Of a stretch of 64,000 nucleotides of DNA, positions 17,929 through 25,539 are shown in pieces (the stretch's first letter is position 1; each line of letters begins with the position of its first letter). The notes beneath the pieces were generated by a model. The model saw only the letters and a list, made by a program, of their open reading frames with translations, searched no databases and was not told the origin of the DNA. Origin of the DNA: Claveliimonas sp034178805 (GTDB taxonomy: Bacteria > Bacillota > Clostridia > Lachnospirales > Lachnospiraceae). Location of the stretch: contig NZ_JBNPMZ010000009.1 in NCBI RefSeq assembly GCF_050314255.1, positions 1-64,000 of the forward strand, written 5' to 3'. The translations under genes and the position numbers were made by a program.

Positions 17929-17956
17929 TTGACAAATCAGAATATTTATATAAAAT
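17929..17956 (+). promoter_or_regulatory. proBA promoter
   Basis: TTGACA at 17929-17934 and TAAAAT at 17951-17956 have a 16-bp spacer. This is a near-consensus vegetative promoter whose transcript would begin near 17963, giving a leader of about 300 nt before proB. Confidence 0.78.
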
Positions 17957-18010
17957 AGTTGGAAAATAAAAAGAAAAAACGGACTGGGTTTGATGATGGG
18001 AGTGATCGAC

Positions 18011-18136
18011 ATGAATTGTGTAAGCAGTTTTAAGTGTGACTTGAATATTTATGTGATGAACTCTGCTTTACTTTCTGTAAGCAGTATTGTTTTTGTGCCG
18101 TGTTTTCCGAATCCCCTTGGGGTTGGTATGGCATAA
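18011..18136 (+). CDS. proBA leader peptide with C-terminal proline codons
   Basis: This is a 41-codon frame, ATG 18011 to TAA 18136, preceded by GGGAG (17998-18002) at an 8-nt spacing. Pro codons are CCG 18098, CCG 18107 and CCC 18113, all within six codons of each other and nowhere else in the peptide. It is too short and unlike any protein family. Its position between a strong promoter and a terminator upstream of proline-synthesis genes is what a ribosome-mediated attenuator requires. An earlier in-frame ATG at 17996 lacks a ribosome site. Confidence 0.6.
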   Translation: MNCVSSFKCDLNIYVMNSALLSVSSIVFVPCFPNPLGVGMA

Positions 18137-18152
18137 AATTCAATATTGAATT
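18137..18152. repeat. Perfect 16-bp palindrome after the leader peptide
   Basis: AATTCAATATTGAATT begins directly after the leader peptide's stop codon. It could be a protein-binding site or a weak hairpin in the RNA. Confidence 0.5.
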
Positions 18153-18185
18153 ACAGGAAAGAATATGTTTGGATTCTGAAAGGAC

Positions 18186-18220
18186 AGCGGCAAAACATAT
18201 GCTTTTGCCGTTGTTTTTTT
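18186..18220 (+). terminator. Intrinsic terminator inside the proBA leader
   Basis: CGGCAAAA (18188-18195) pairs with TTTTGCCG (18203-18210) and is followed by TTG and seven T's. It lies 50 bp before proB in the same direction, so transcription must bypass it to reach proBA. Confidence 0.88.
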
Positions 18221-18269
18221 CGTTAAATAAAATGCAGAATCTATATATGAAAGGCAGGAAAATAAGATC

Positions 18270-19235
18270 ATGAAAATCAGAGAGATGTTGAAAGATAAAA
18301 AACGAATCGTGATTAAAGTTGGTACATCAACAATTACTTATGCAGAGACCGGAAATATTAATCTGGATAAACTGGAGAAATTTGTACGCATTCTTATTAA
18401 TCTGAGAAATCAGGGGAAAGAAATTATAGTGGTGTCATCCGGTGCAGTTGGAATTGGAAGAAATGTTCTGGGTGTGAAAAGCAATGTAAAAGACCAGGCT
18501 GTACGGCAGGCATGTGCAGCGGTCGGGCAGGGAAGGCTAATGATGATGTATGAAAAACTTTTTGCGGAGTACAGTCAGTTAACAGCACAGGTTTTGTTGA
18601 CAAAGGAGTCAATTATGAATAAAACCTGTGCACAGAATGCAAGGAATACATTTGATAAATTATTTGCTATGAATGTTGTTCCGATTGTGAATGAAAACGA
18701 TGCAATTTCTGTTGATAAAGAAATGTACGGTAATTTTGGTGATAATGATACTATGGCCGCATATGTGGCATCTCTGGTAGAGGCTGATCTTCTGATATTA
18801 ATGTCAGATATTGAAGGCTTGTATACGGATGACCCAAGAAAAAATCCACATGCCCGTTTTATTCATACTGTGGTGAAAATAGATCGGGAACTTGAAAATA
18901 TGGGGAAAGGTGCGGGCAGTGATGTAGGAACAGGTGGAATGGCAACAAAGATTGAGGCTGCGAAAATTGCTGTAAATTCAGGCGCGGATATGGTAATTGC
19001 CAATGGTCAGAATATTTATACAATTAATGATATTATGGCGGGTAAGAAGGTTGGAACTCTTTTTCTGACCGGTGAGCATGCGGAGGGTACAGAAAATATG
19101 CTGGCACCGGAAAGAGAACCGTATAGAAGACTTGCAAAAAGGATGCGAAAAGAGGCGTTGAGTAAGAAAAAAGAAAGTTATCAGACAGGAGGTACAGATT
19201 ATGACTTACATGGAAGCAATTGGCAGGCAAGCTAA
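18270..19235 (+). CDS. proB: Glutamate 5-kinase, short form without PUA domain
   Basis: ProB phosphorylates glutamate to gamma-glutamyl phosphate, the first and feedback-inhibited step of proline synthesis. The 321 residues hold the amino-acid kinase fold: KVGTSTIT near residue 12, VSSGAVGIGRN for glutamate, NENDAISVDK, and GTGGMATKIEAAKIA at about 225. After residue 265 there is only a short basic tail, not the RNA-binding-like PUA domain found in E. coli ProB. Its last 35 nt overlap the start of proA, implying translational coupling. Expression is probably governed by the leader upstream. Confidence 0.95.
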   Translation: MKIREMLKDKKRIVIKVGTSTITYAETGNINLDKLEKFVRILINLRNQGKEIIVVSSGAVGIGRNVLGVKSNVKDQAVRQACAAVGQGRLMMMYEKLFAEYSQLTAQVLLTKESIMNKTCAQNARNTFDKLFAMNVVPIVNENDAISVDKEMYGNFGDNDTMAAYVASLVEADLLILMSDIEGLYTDDPRKNPHARFIHTVVKIDRELENMGKGAGSDVGTGGMATKIEAAKIAVNSGADMVIANGQNIYTINDIMAGKKVGTLFLTGEHAEGTENMLAPEREPYRRLAKRMRKEALSKKKESYQTGGTDYDLHGSNWQAS

Positions 19236-20448
19236 GAATGCGGTGAAACGTGTTCAGCTTTTGGGGCAGGATGAGAAAAACAGAGGACTTCGTTCAGTGG
19301 CAGAACTGCTTCGGGCACAGAGTAATTATATTTTAAAGGAGAATCAGAAAGATATAGTCCGGGCAGAAGAACAGAAAATGAAAGAATCACTGATAGACAG
19401 ACTGAGACTTTCAAAAGAGCGGATTGAGGCAATGGCAGAGGGACTTTATCAGATTGCAGATCTGGAAGATCCTGTAGGCGAAGTAATTTCAATGAAAATA
19501 AGACCGAATGGGCTGCGGATTGGAAAAAAGAGAGTTCCTTTAGGAGTTGTTGGTATTATTTATGAGTCCCGTCCGAATGTAACTGCGGATGCATTTGGAT
19601 TGTGTTTTAAGACTGGTAATGTGACTATTTTAAGAGGCGGAAGTGATGCAATTTATTCTAATAAGGCGATCGTTCAAGTGGTACGGGAAGGACTTATCAT
19701 GGAAAATCTGCCGGAAGATTCGGTGATTCTGGTAGAAGATACGGATAAGGCGCATGTCACGGAAATGCTTCGGATGAATCAGTATATAGATGTTCTGATT
19801 CCAAGGGGAGGCAAAGGTCTGATCGATCACGTTGTGAAAAACAGTACTGTACCGGTTATCGAAACAGGTACAGGAAACTGTCATATTTACGTAGATGAAT
19901 ATGCAGATATTGAGATGGCAGCGAATATTATTGAAAATGCCAAGACACAGCGTACAGGAGTTTGTAATGCATGCGAATCTCTGGTGGTTCACGAACAGAT
20001 TGCCGGGAAGGCAATACCGGTAATTTGTGATCGGCTTAAAAAGAAGGGTGTGGAAATCCGGGGAGATGAAGTTGCAAGAGATATTTATCCTGAGATCATT
20101 GCTGCTACAGAAGGGGATTGGGGAACAGAATATCTGGATAAAATTATTTCTTTGAAAGTTGTTTCTTCTATTAATGAAGCAATTGAACATATTAATTACT
20201 ACAACACGGGGCATTCAGAAGCTATTATTACAGAAAATTATACGAACGCTTTGATGTTCCAGGATGAAATTGATGCGGCAGCAGTTTACGTGAATGCTTC
20301 TACGAGATTTACAGACGGATTTGAATTTGGGTTTGGCGCGGAAATCGGTATCAGTACTCAGAAATTGCATGCAAGGGGACCGATGGGATTGGAGGCGTTG
20401 ACGACAATAAAATATATTATATTTGGTAATGGGCAGATAAGAAAGTAA
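19201..20448 (+). CDS. proA: Glutamate-5-semialdehyde dehydrogenase (gamma-glutamyl phosphate reductase)
   Basis: ProA reduces gamma-glutamyl phosphate with NADPH to glutamate semialdehyde, which cyclises to pyrroline-5-carboxylate. The 415-residue aldehyde-dehydrogenase-fold enzyme has GVVGIIYESRPNVT for cofactor binding near residue 115 and the catalytic Cys in TGVCNACESLVVH at about residues 252-264. It starts behind AGGAGG inside the 3' end of proB. No proC is adjacent. Confidence 0.97.
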   Translation: MTYMEAIGRQAKNAVKRVQLLGQDEKNRGLRSVAELLRAQSNYILKENQKDIVRAEEQKMKESLIDRLRLSKERIEAMAEGLYQIADLEDPVGEVISMKIRPNGLRIGKKRVPLGVVGIIYESRPNVTADAFGLCFKTGNVTILRGGSDAIYSNKAIVQVVREGLIMENLPEDSVILVEDTDKAHVTEMLRMNQYIDVLIPRGGKGLIDHVVKNSTVPVIETGTGNCHIYVDEYADIEMAANIIENAKTQRTGVCNACESLVVHEQIAGKAIPVICDRLKKKGVEIRGDEVARDIYPEIIAATEGDWGTEYLDKIISLKVVSSINEAIEHINYYNTGHSEAIITENYTNALMFQDEIDAAAVYVNASTRFTDGFEFGFGAEIGISTQKLHARGPMGLEALTTIKYIIFGNGQIRK

Positions 20449-20452
20449 AAAT

Positions 20453-20495
20453 GTGCCGTACACGGGGTGAAATTCCGATGTACGGTATCTTTTTA
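20453..20495 (+). terminator. proBA terminator
   Basis: GCCGTACA pairs with TGTACGGT around a 17-nt loop, followed by a T run. Confidence 0.78.
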
Positions 20496-20504
20496 ATTTA
20501 ATGC

Positions 20505-20538
20505 TTGCATAATATACAATATAAGCGTATAATTATGC
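20505..20538 (+). promoter_or_regulatory. argC operon promoter overlapped by two ARG-box-like palindromes
   Basis: TTGCAT (20505-20510) and TATAAT (20528-20533) are 17 bp apart, a near-ideal promoter. The -35 lies in palindrome TTGCATAATATACAA (20505-20519) and the -10 in GTATAATTATGC (20527-20538). Their centres are 20-21 bp apart, the known spacing of paired ARG boxes. ArgR binding here would block RNA polymerase. A second weaker promoter (TTTACA 20568, TACACT 20591) is possible. Confidence 0.68.
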
Positions 20539-20634
20539 AATATCGAAAATCAAATATGCAAAGACTCTTTACAATAGGAAGAAAGTGGTATACACTTTAA
20601 CAGATAACTTTGCACATAAGAGAGGATGAGAATT

Positions 20635-21675
20635 ATGATTAAAGTCGGAATTATTGGTTCTACCGGATACGCAGGAGGAGAACTGGTGAGAATCCTGACC
20701 GGACACAAGGATGCTGAGATTGTGTGGTACGGATCCAGAAGTTATATAGATAAGAAATATGCAGAAGTATATCAGAATATGTTTCGTATTGTAGATGCGA
20801 AGTGCATGGATGATAATATGGAAGAACTTGCAGAGATGGCAGATGTGATCTTTACAGCAACACCACAGGGATTATGTGCTTCACTGGTGAATGAAGACAT
20901 TCTTTCAAAGACAAAAATCGTGGATCTGAGCGCGGATTTTCGTATTAAAGATGTTAATGTTTATGAGAAATGGTATAATATTGAGCATAAGAGTCCGCAG
21001 TTTATTGAAGAAGCAGTGTATGGACTCTGCGAAATAAACAGAGAAGATGTGAAAAAAGCGAGATTAGTTGCGAATCCGGGATGTTATACGACATGCTCCA
21101 TTCTGACAGCATATCCGCTGGCAAAAGAGGGTCTTATTGATATGAAGACTCTCATTGTAGATGCAAAATCAGGAACTTCCGGAGCAGGAAGAGGCGCTAA
21201 GCTTCCGAATCTGTTCTGTGAAGTAAATGAGAATATGAAAGCGTACGGAATTGCTTCTCACAGACATACACCGGAGATTGAGGAGCAACTGAGTTATGCA
21301 TCCGGAGAGGATGTTGTCATTAACTTTACACCTCATCTGGTTCCTATGAACAGAGGAATTCTTGCAACCGAGTATGCAACCCTTAAGAAAAATGTGACTT
21401 ATGATGAGGTCAGAGCTGTCTATGATAAGTATTATAAGGATGAGAAGTTCATCCGCGTGCTGGATGAGGGCGTATTCCCAGAGACAAAATGGGTTGAGGG
21501 AAGCAACTATGTAGATATTAATTTTAAGATAGATCCGAGAACAAACCGTATTATCATGATTGGAGCAATTGACAACCTGGTAAAAGGTGCGGCCGGACAG
21601 GCAGTGCAGAATATGAATCTGATGTTTGGTCTGGATGAGGCGGAAGGACTGAATCTGGTTCCGATGTTCCCTTAA
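20635..21675 (+). CDS. argC: N-acetyl-gamma-glutamyl-phosphate reductase
   Basis: ArgC reduces N-acetylglutamyl phosphate to N-acetylglutamate semialdehyde with NADPH, the third step of arginine synthesis. The 346 residues begin MIKVGIIGSTGYAGGE, the dinucleotide-binding motif. ATG 20635 is favoured over 20626 by GAGAGGATGAG spacing. The active-site Cys150 is in NPGCYTTC, and a His lies in ASHRHTPEIEE. It is the type-1 long form. First gene of argC-GNAT-argJ-argB. Confidence 0.96.
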   Translation: MIKVGIIGSTGYAGGELVRILTGHKDAEIVWYGSRSYIDKKYAEVYQNMFRIVDAKCMDDNMEELAEMADVIFTATPQGLCASLVNEDILSKTKIVDLSADFRIKDVNVYEKWYNIEHKSPQFIEEAVYGLCEINREDVKKARLVANPGCYTTCSILTAYPLAKEGLIDMKTLIVDAKSGTSGAGRGAKLPNLFCEVNENMKAYGIASHRHTPEIEEQLSYASGEDVVINFTPHLVPMNRGILATEYATLKKNVTYDEVRAVYDKYYKDEKFIRVLDEGVFPETKWVEGSNYVDINFKIDPRTNRIIMIGAIDNLVKGAAGQAVQNMNLMFGLDEAEGLNLVPMFP

Positions 21676-21699
21676 TAATAACGATGGAAGAGGTACTAT

Positions 21700-22146
21700 A
21701 TGATAAGAGTAATGACTATTGATGACTATGATGAGGTATATCACCTCTGGAAGAAAATCCGTGGATTTGGGATCAGAAGCATGGATGATTCCAGAGAAGG
21801 TGTTGCAAGGTTTCTTAAGAGAAATCCGACTACCAGTGTAGTAGCAGTAGAAGATGGCAGAATTGTAGGAAGTATTCTGTGCGGACATGATGGAAGACGC
21901 GGATGTTTTTATCATGTGTGTGTGGATGAAGGGTACCGCAGACATGGAATAGGCAAGGCTATGGTGGTACGTGCCATGGAAGCCCTGAAGGCAGAGGAAA
22001 TAAATAAGGTCTGCCTGATCGCATTTACGAAGAATGACATCGGGAATGCATTTTGGAACACGATTGGATGGACGAAACGTCTTGATTTGAATTATTATGA
22101 TTTTACATTAAATGAAGAAAATATAACTGCGTTTAATGAGCAGTAG
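21700..22146 (+). CDS. GNAT acetyltransferase within the arg operon (YpeA-like)
   Basis: This 148-residue GCN5-type acetyltransferase has the acetyl-CoA motif VDEGYRRHGIGKAMVVRAME at about residues 75-94. It resembles the short YpeA/RimI-like family. It is tightly placed between argC (24 bp) and argJ (start 16 bp beyond its stop). Acetylglutamate formation is the first arginine step, and a short GNAT can serve as N-acetylglutamate synthase in some bacteria. That makes this a reasonable, unproven candidate for topping up the ArgJ cycle. Confidence 0.85.
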   Translation: MIRVMTIDDYDEVYHLWKKIRGFGIRSMDDSREGVARFLKRNPTTSVVAVEDGRIVGSILCGHDGRRGCFYHVCVDEGYRRHGIGKAMVVRAMEALKAEEINKVCLIAFTKNDIGNAFWNTIGWTKRLDLNYYDFTLNEENITAFNEQ

Positions 22147-22162
22147 GAAAGGTGGAAATAAG

Positions 22163-23386
22163 ATGGAAATTATCAAAGGCGGAGTAACCGCGGCAAAAGG
22201 ATTCGAAGCAGCCAGCACAGCAGCTGGAATTAAGTATAAGGATCGTACAGATATGGCACTGGTATACAGCCAGGTTCCATGTGAAGTGGCAGGTACCTTT
22301 ACTACAAATGTAGTAAAAGCAGCTCCGGTAAAATGGGATCGTCAGGTTGTAGATAGCGGAAAGAAAGCACAGGCTGTCATTGTAAACTCAGGAATTGCTA
22401 ATGCCTGTACTGGAGCGGAAGGATTTGGATACTGTAAGGATACAGCTGATGCGGCAGCAGAGGCTCTCGGTGTGTCAGCCGATGGTGTCCTGATCGGATC
22501 TACCGGCGTTATCGGAAAGCAGATGCCTATCGACCGTCTGGTTGCAGGTATTAAAGTTCTGGCTGGAAAGAAGAATGACTCTATCGAGAACGGAACAGAG
22601 GCTGCAAAAGCAATTATGACTACAGATACCTGTGAAAAAGAGCTTGCAGTGACTATACAGGTGGGAGATAAAACAGTGACGATCGGAGGTATGGCAAAAG
22701 GTTCCGGTATGATTCATCCGAATATGTGCACGATGCTTGCATTTATTACAACGGATGCAGTTATCACAAAGGAAGCTCTCCAGAAAGCGCTGAGTGAAGA
22801 CGTAGGCGATACATATAATATGATCTCTGTGGATGGAGATACATCTACCAATGATACGGTTGTGCTTCTGGCTAATGGAATGGCAGAGAATAAGACAATC
22901 GAATATGGAACAGAAGAATATGAAGAGTTTAAAAATGCACTGCATGTGATTAACGAGTACCTGGCTAAGAAAATTGCAGGAGATGGCGAGGGTGCAACTG
23001 CTCTCTTTGAAGTAAAGGTAGTTGGAGGAGAAAGCGTAGAGCAGGCCAAAGTTCTGGCAAAATCTATCGTCTGCTCGAACCTGACCAAAACAGCGATTGC
23101 AGGTCATGATGCAAACTGGGGAAGAATTCTCTGTGCAATGGGATATTCAGGCGCGCAGTTTGATCCGGAGCAGGTAGATTTATTCTTTGAGAGTAAGGCA
23201 GGAAAGATTCAGATTATTGAGAATGGTACAGCGGTAGATTACAGTGAGGAAGAAGCTACGAAGATTCTTTCTGAATCTGAGGTAACAGCTATCGCAGATG
23301 TGAAGATGGGAGATGCACAGGCAACTGCATGGGGCTGTGACCTGACTCACGGATACATCGACATTAATGCAGATTACAGAAGCTAA
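22163..23386 (+). CDS. argJ: Glutamate N-acetyltransferase / amino-acid acetyltransferase
   Basis: ArgJ transfers acetyl from N-acetylornithine to glutamate and, in bifunctional forms, also uses acetyl-CoA. From ATG 22163 (AAAGGTGG spaced) it has 407 residues. The self-cleavage site is at Thr190 in KGSGMIHPNMCTML, the new N-terminal nucleophile of the beta chain. The residue before it is Cys189, where most homologues have Ala. The oxyanion-hole pair is in GSTGVIG near residue 112. It sits between the GNAT and argB. Confidence 0.95.
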   Translation: MEIIKGGVTAAKGFEAASTAAGIKYKDRTDMALVYSQVPCEVAGTFTTNVVKAAPVKWDRQVVDSGKKAQAVIVNSGIANACTGAEGFGYCKDTADAAAEALGVSADGVLIGSTGVIGKQMPIDRLVAGIKVLAGKKNDSIENGTEAAKAIMTTDTCEKELAVTIQVGDKTVTIGGMAKGSGMIHPNMCTMLAFITTDAVITKEALQKALSEDVGDTYNMISVDGDTSTNDTVVLLANGMAENKTIEYGTEEYEEFKNALHVINEYLAKKIAGDGEGATALFEVKVVGGESVEQAKVLAKSIVCSNLTKTAIAGHDANWGRILCAMGYSGAQFDPEQVDLFFESKAGKIQIIENGTAVDYSEEEATKILSESEVTAIADVKMGDAQATAWGCDLTHGYIDINADYRS

Positions 23387-23425
23387 GAAACGGAAAAGTA
23401 AGAACAGAAGCTGGGAGTTTAAAAA

Positions 23426-24322
23426 ATGGATAAAAGTATGCAGAAATATCTGGATAAGGCGGAAGTGCTGATTGAGGCGCTTCCTTATATCCAGAGATTT
23501 AACCGGAAGGTAATTGTAGTAAAATACGGCGGAAGTGCCATGGTAGACGAGACTTTGAAAGAACAGGTGATTCAGGATGTGACACTTCTGAAACTGGTTG
23601 GATTCAAGCCGATTATTGTACATGGCGGTGGTAAGGAAATCAGCCGCTGGGTAAGCAAGGTTGGAATGGAACCGAAGTTTATTAATGGTCTGCGTGTAAC
23701 GGATGAGGATACAATGGAACTGGCTGAGATGGTACTTGGCAAGGTGAATAAAGAACTGGTGAAGCTGGTGGAGAGTCTGGGAGTCCGCGCTATTGGAATC
23801 AGCGGCAAGGATGGAGGACTTCTGAATGTAACGAAGAAATATGCAGACGGAGAGGATATTGGATTTGTTGGTGAGGTTCAGAAGGTAAATGCAGATATTC
23901 TCTATGATCTGCTGGAGAAGGACTTTCTGCCGATCGTGTGTCCGGTAGGACTGGATGATAATTTCCTTACCTATAATATCAATGCTGATGATGCTGCGTG
24001 TGCGATTGCGAGAGCGATGCATGCAGAGAAGCTGGCATTTTTGACGGACATTGAGGGAGTATATAAAGACCCGAAGGATCCGGAAACTTTGATTTCCGAA
24101 CTTAAGGTATCAGAAGCCCATAAACTTATGGAAGACGGTTATATTGGCGGCGGTATGCTTCCGAAGCTTAATAACTGTATAGAGGCTATTGAAAATGGCG
24201 TATCCAGAGTTCATATTCTGGATGGACGAATTCCGCATTGTCTGCTGCTTGAGATATTTACCAACAAGGGTATCGGAACGGCAATTCTCAATGACGGGGA
24301 AGAGATGTATTCTCTGAAATAG
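23426..24322 (+). CDS. argB: Acetylglutamate kinase
   Basis: ArgB phosphorylates N-acetylglutamate, the committed and often arginine-inhibited step. The 298-residue amino-acid kinase has KYGGSAM near residue 34, HGGGKEISRW at about 67-76, the catalytic Asp/Lys region NINADDAACAIA and the C-terminal GGMLPKL. The extra N-terminal helix (MDKSMQKYLDKAEVLIEAL) is the type seen in arginine-sensitive hexameric enzymes, so feedback inhibition is likely. argD and argF do not follow. Confidence 0.96.
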   Translation: MDKSMQKYLDKAEVLIEALPYIQRFNRKVIVVKYGGSAMVDETLKEQVIQDVTLLKLVGFKPIIVHGGGKEISRWVSKVGMEPKFINGLRVTDEDTMELAEMVLGKVNKELVKLVESLGVRAIGISGKDGGLLNVTKKYADGEDIGFVGEVQKVNADILYDLLEKDFLPIVCPVGLDDNFLTYNINADDAACAIARAMHAEKLAFLTDIEGVYKDPKDPETLISELKVSEAHKLMEDGYIGGGMLPKLNNCIEAIENGVSRVHILDGRIPHCLLLEIFTNKGIGTAILNDGEEMYSLK

Positions 24323-24374
24323 AGAATGAAAAGACCAATCATCGGATATACTGAAAAAAACAGGAGGTATGTCT

Positions 24375-24806
24375 ATGATTGGTTTTTTGATTGCTCTTTT
24401 ATCAGGAGCGCTCATGAGTGTGCAGGGGGTATTTAATACGCAGGTAACGAAGACGACAGGAATGTGGGTCAGCAACGGATGGGTGCAGTTCAGTGCATTT
24501 GTTGTATGCGTTCTTGCCTGGCTGGTTATGGGCAGAGACAGTATCAGTGCTATCGGAAAAGTGGAACCCAGATACATGCTTTTGGGAGGCGTAATCGGTG
24601 CGGGGATTACATGGACGGTTATTAAGAGCATGGAGCAGCTTGGACCGGCAAAAGCAGCTCTGTTAATTGTAATCTCACAGCTTATTGTAGCTTATTTGAT
24701 TGAGCTTTTTGGGTTATTTGGCGTGGAAAAGGAACCGCTGGAATGGAGAAAAGTCGGAGGTATGGTACTGGCTCTGATTGGAGTTGCAATTTTTCAGTGG
24801 AAATAG
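24375..24806 (+). CDS. DMT-family transporter (YdcZ-like)
   Basis: This 143-residue membrane protein has about five helices and the conserved GALMSVQGVFNTQ opening of the DMT/EamA-type YdcZ (PF04657) family. ATG 24375 is chosen since AGGAGG (24362-24367) is only 1 nt from the ATG at 24369. Substrate unknown. Lying 52 bp after argB, it could be cotranscribed with the arg genes. Confidence 0.82.
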   Translation: MIGFLIALLSGALMSVQGVFNTQVTKTTGMWVSNGWVQFSAFVVCVLAWLVMGRDSISAIGKVEPRYMLLGGVIGAGITWTVIKSMEQLGPAKAALLIVISQLIVAYLIELFGLFGVEKEPLEWRKVGGMVLALIGVAIFQWK

Positions 24807-24873
24807 TACAATTAACTATGTCTAGGCATAAGAGGGGCATTTACAGTTTCGACATGCTGTAAAGGAGGATTTT

Positions 24874-25524
24874 ATGCGAAAGACAAAGGGAAAAGTAAGA
24901 TTAGGATTATGGATTTTCTGTATGGTTTTATCTGTATTTTGCATCGGATGCCATAAGGAAGAAAAAGAAAGCATTTCTCTGGAAGATGCAGTTATCCCGG
25001 AAGAATCTGATGAGGAGAAAGAAGAACTGGAAGAAGATTCCGGAGGCAGAGAAGAAGAACGCGCGGAGCCTCTGGCAGTTCATGTGTGCGGCCGGGTAGC
25101 GGTGCCGGGAGTCTATGAGCTGGAAGCCGGAAGCAGAATCTGTGATGCTGTTGAGGCAGCAGGCGGCATGCTTCAGGATGCGGCTGATGAGTGTATCAAT
25201 CAGGCAGCTTTTCTTGAGGATGGACAGAAGATATATATTCCCTCCCGGGAAGAGGTACAGGAACAGAGTGCCAATGGGCTGTGGCAGAATGATAATTCTG
25301 TCAATAATTCTGCAGGTACATCGGAGTCAGACGACAGAGTGAATATTAACAGGGCCGGTAAAGAGGAGCTGATGACTTTGACGGGAATTGGCGAGCGAAA
25401 GGCGGAGGCAATTCTTGAATACAGGCAAACTCATGGCGGATTTGACAGTGTAGAAGAGCTGATGCAGGTAGAGGGAATTAAACAGGGAACCTATGAGAAA
25501 ATCAAGGACCAGATAGGGATATAG
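24874..25524 (+). CDS. comEA: ComEA-like DNA-binding protein
   Basis: ComEA is the surface receptor for double-stranded DNA in natural transformation. The 216 residues have an N-terminal hydrophobic anchor ending FCIGC (a lipobox-like site at about residue 26) and an acidic linker. An SLBB domain follows (VHVCGRVAVPGVYEL at about 70-84), then a helix-hairpin-helix DNA-binding domain at about 150-214 (VNINRAGKEELMTLTGIGERKAEAILEYR). Possible lipoprotein anchoring instead of the usual membrane helix is notable. comEC is in the same cluster three genes on. Confidence 0.9.
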   Translation: MRKTKGKVRLGLWIFCMVLSVFCIGCHKEEKESISLEDAVIPEESDEEKEELEEDSGGREEERAEPLAVHVCGRVAVPGVYELEAGSRICDAVEAAGGMLQDAADECINQAAFLEDGQKIYIPSREEVQEQSANGLWQNDNSVNNSAGTSESDDRVNINRAGKEELMTLTGIGERKAEAILEYRQTHGGFDSVEELMQVEGIKQGTYEKIKDQIGI

Positions 25525-25539
25525 AGGGAGATGAATTAA

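Larger units (their letters stand above)
17963..18269 (+). promoter_or_regulatory. proBA leader RNA, candidate proline attenuator
   Basis: The leader contains a short reading frame with three Pro codons, then mutually exclusive helices. (a) The Pro-codon segment 18104-18114 can pair with 18171-18181, 10 of 11 positions. (b) 18163-18170 (ATATGTTT) pairs perfectly with 18193-18200. (c) The terminator stem is 18188-18195 with 18203-18210. Helix b overlaps the 5' arm of c, and helix a encloses the 5' strand of b, so a should favour termination. A ribosome held at the Pro codons would block a and free b as antiterminator. No T-box consensus was found. The model is inference from complementarity. 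Confidence 0.65.

Noticed and set aside
17963..18269. T-box riboswitch upstream of proB
   Set aside because: The conserved T-box core (AGGGTGGNACCGCG) is absent and the terminator lacks the alternative T-box antiterminator; a leader peptide explains the region better.
21169..21945. 258-codon minus frame across argC and the GNAT gene
   Set aside because: It is antisense to two conserved genes with matching codon structure on plus and has no start signal.
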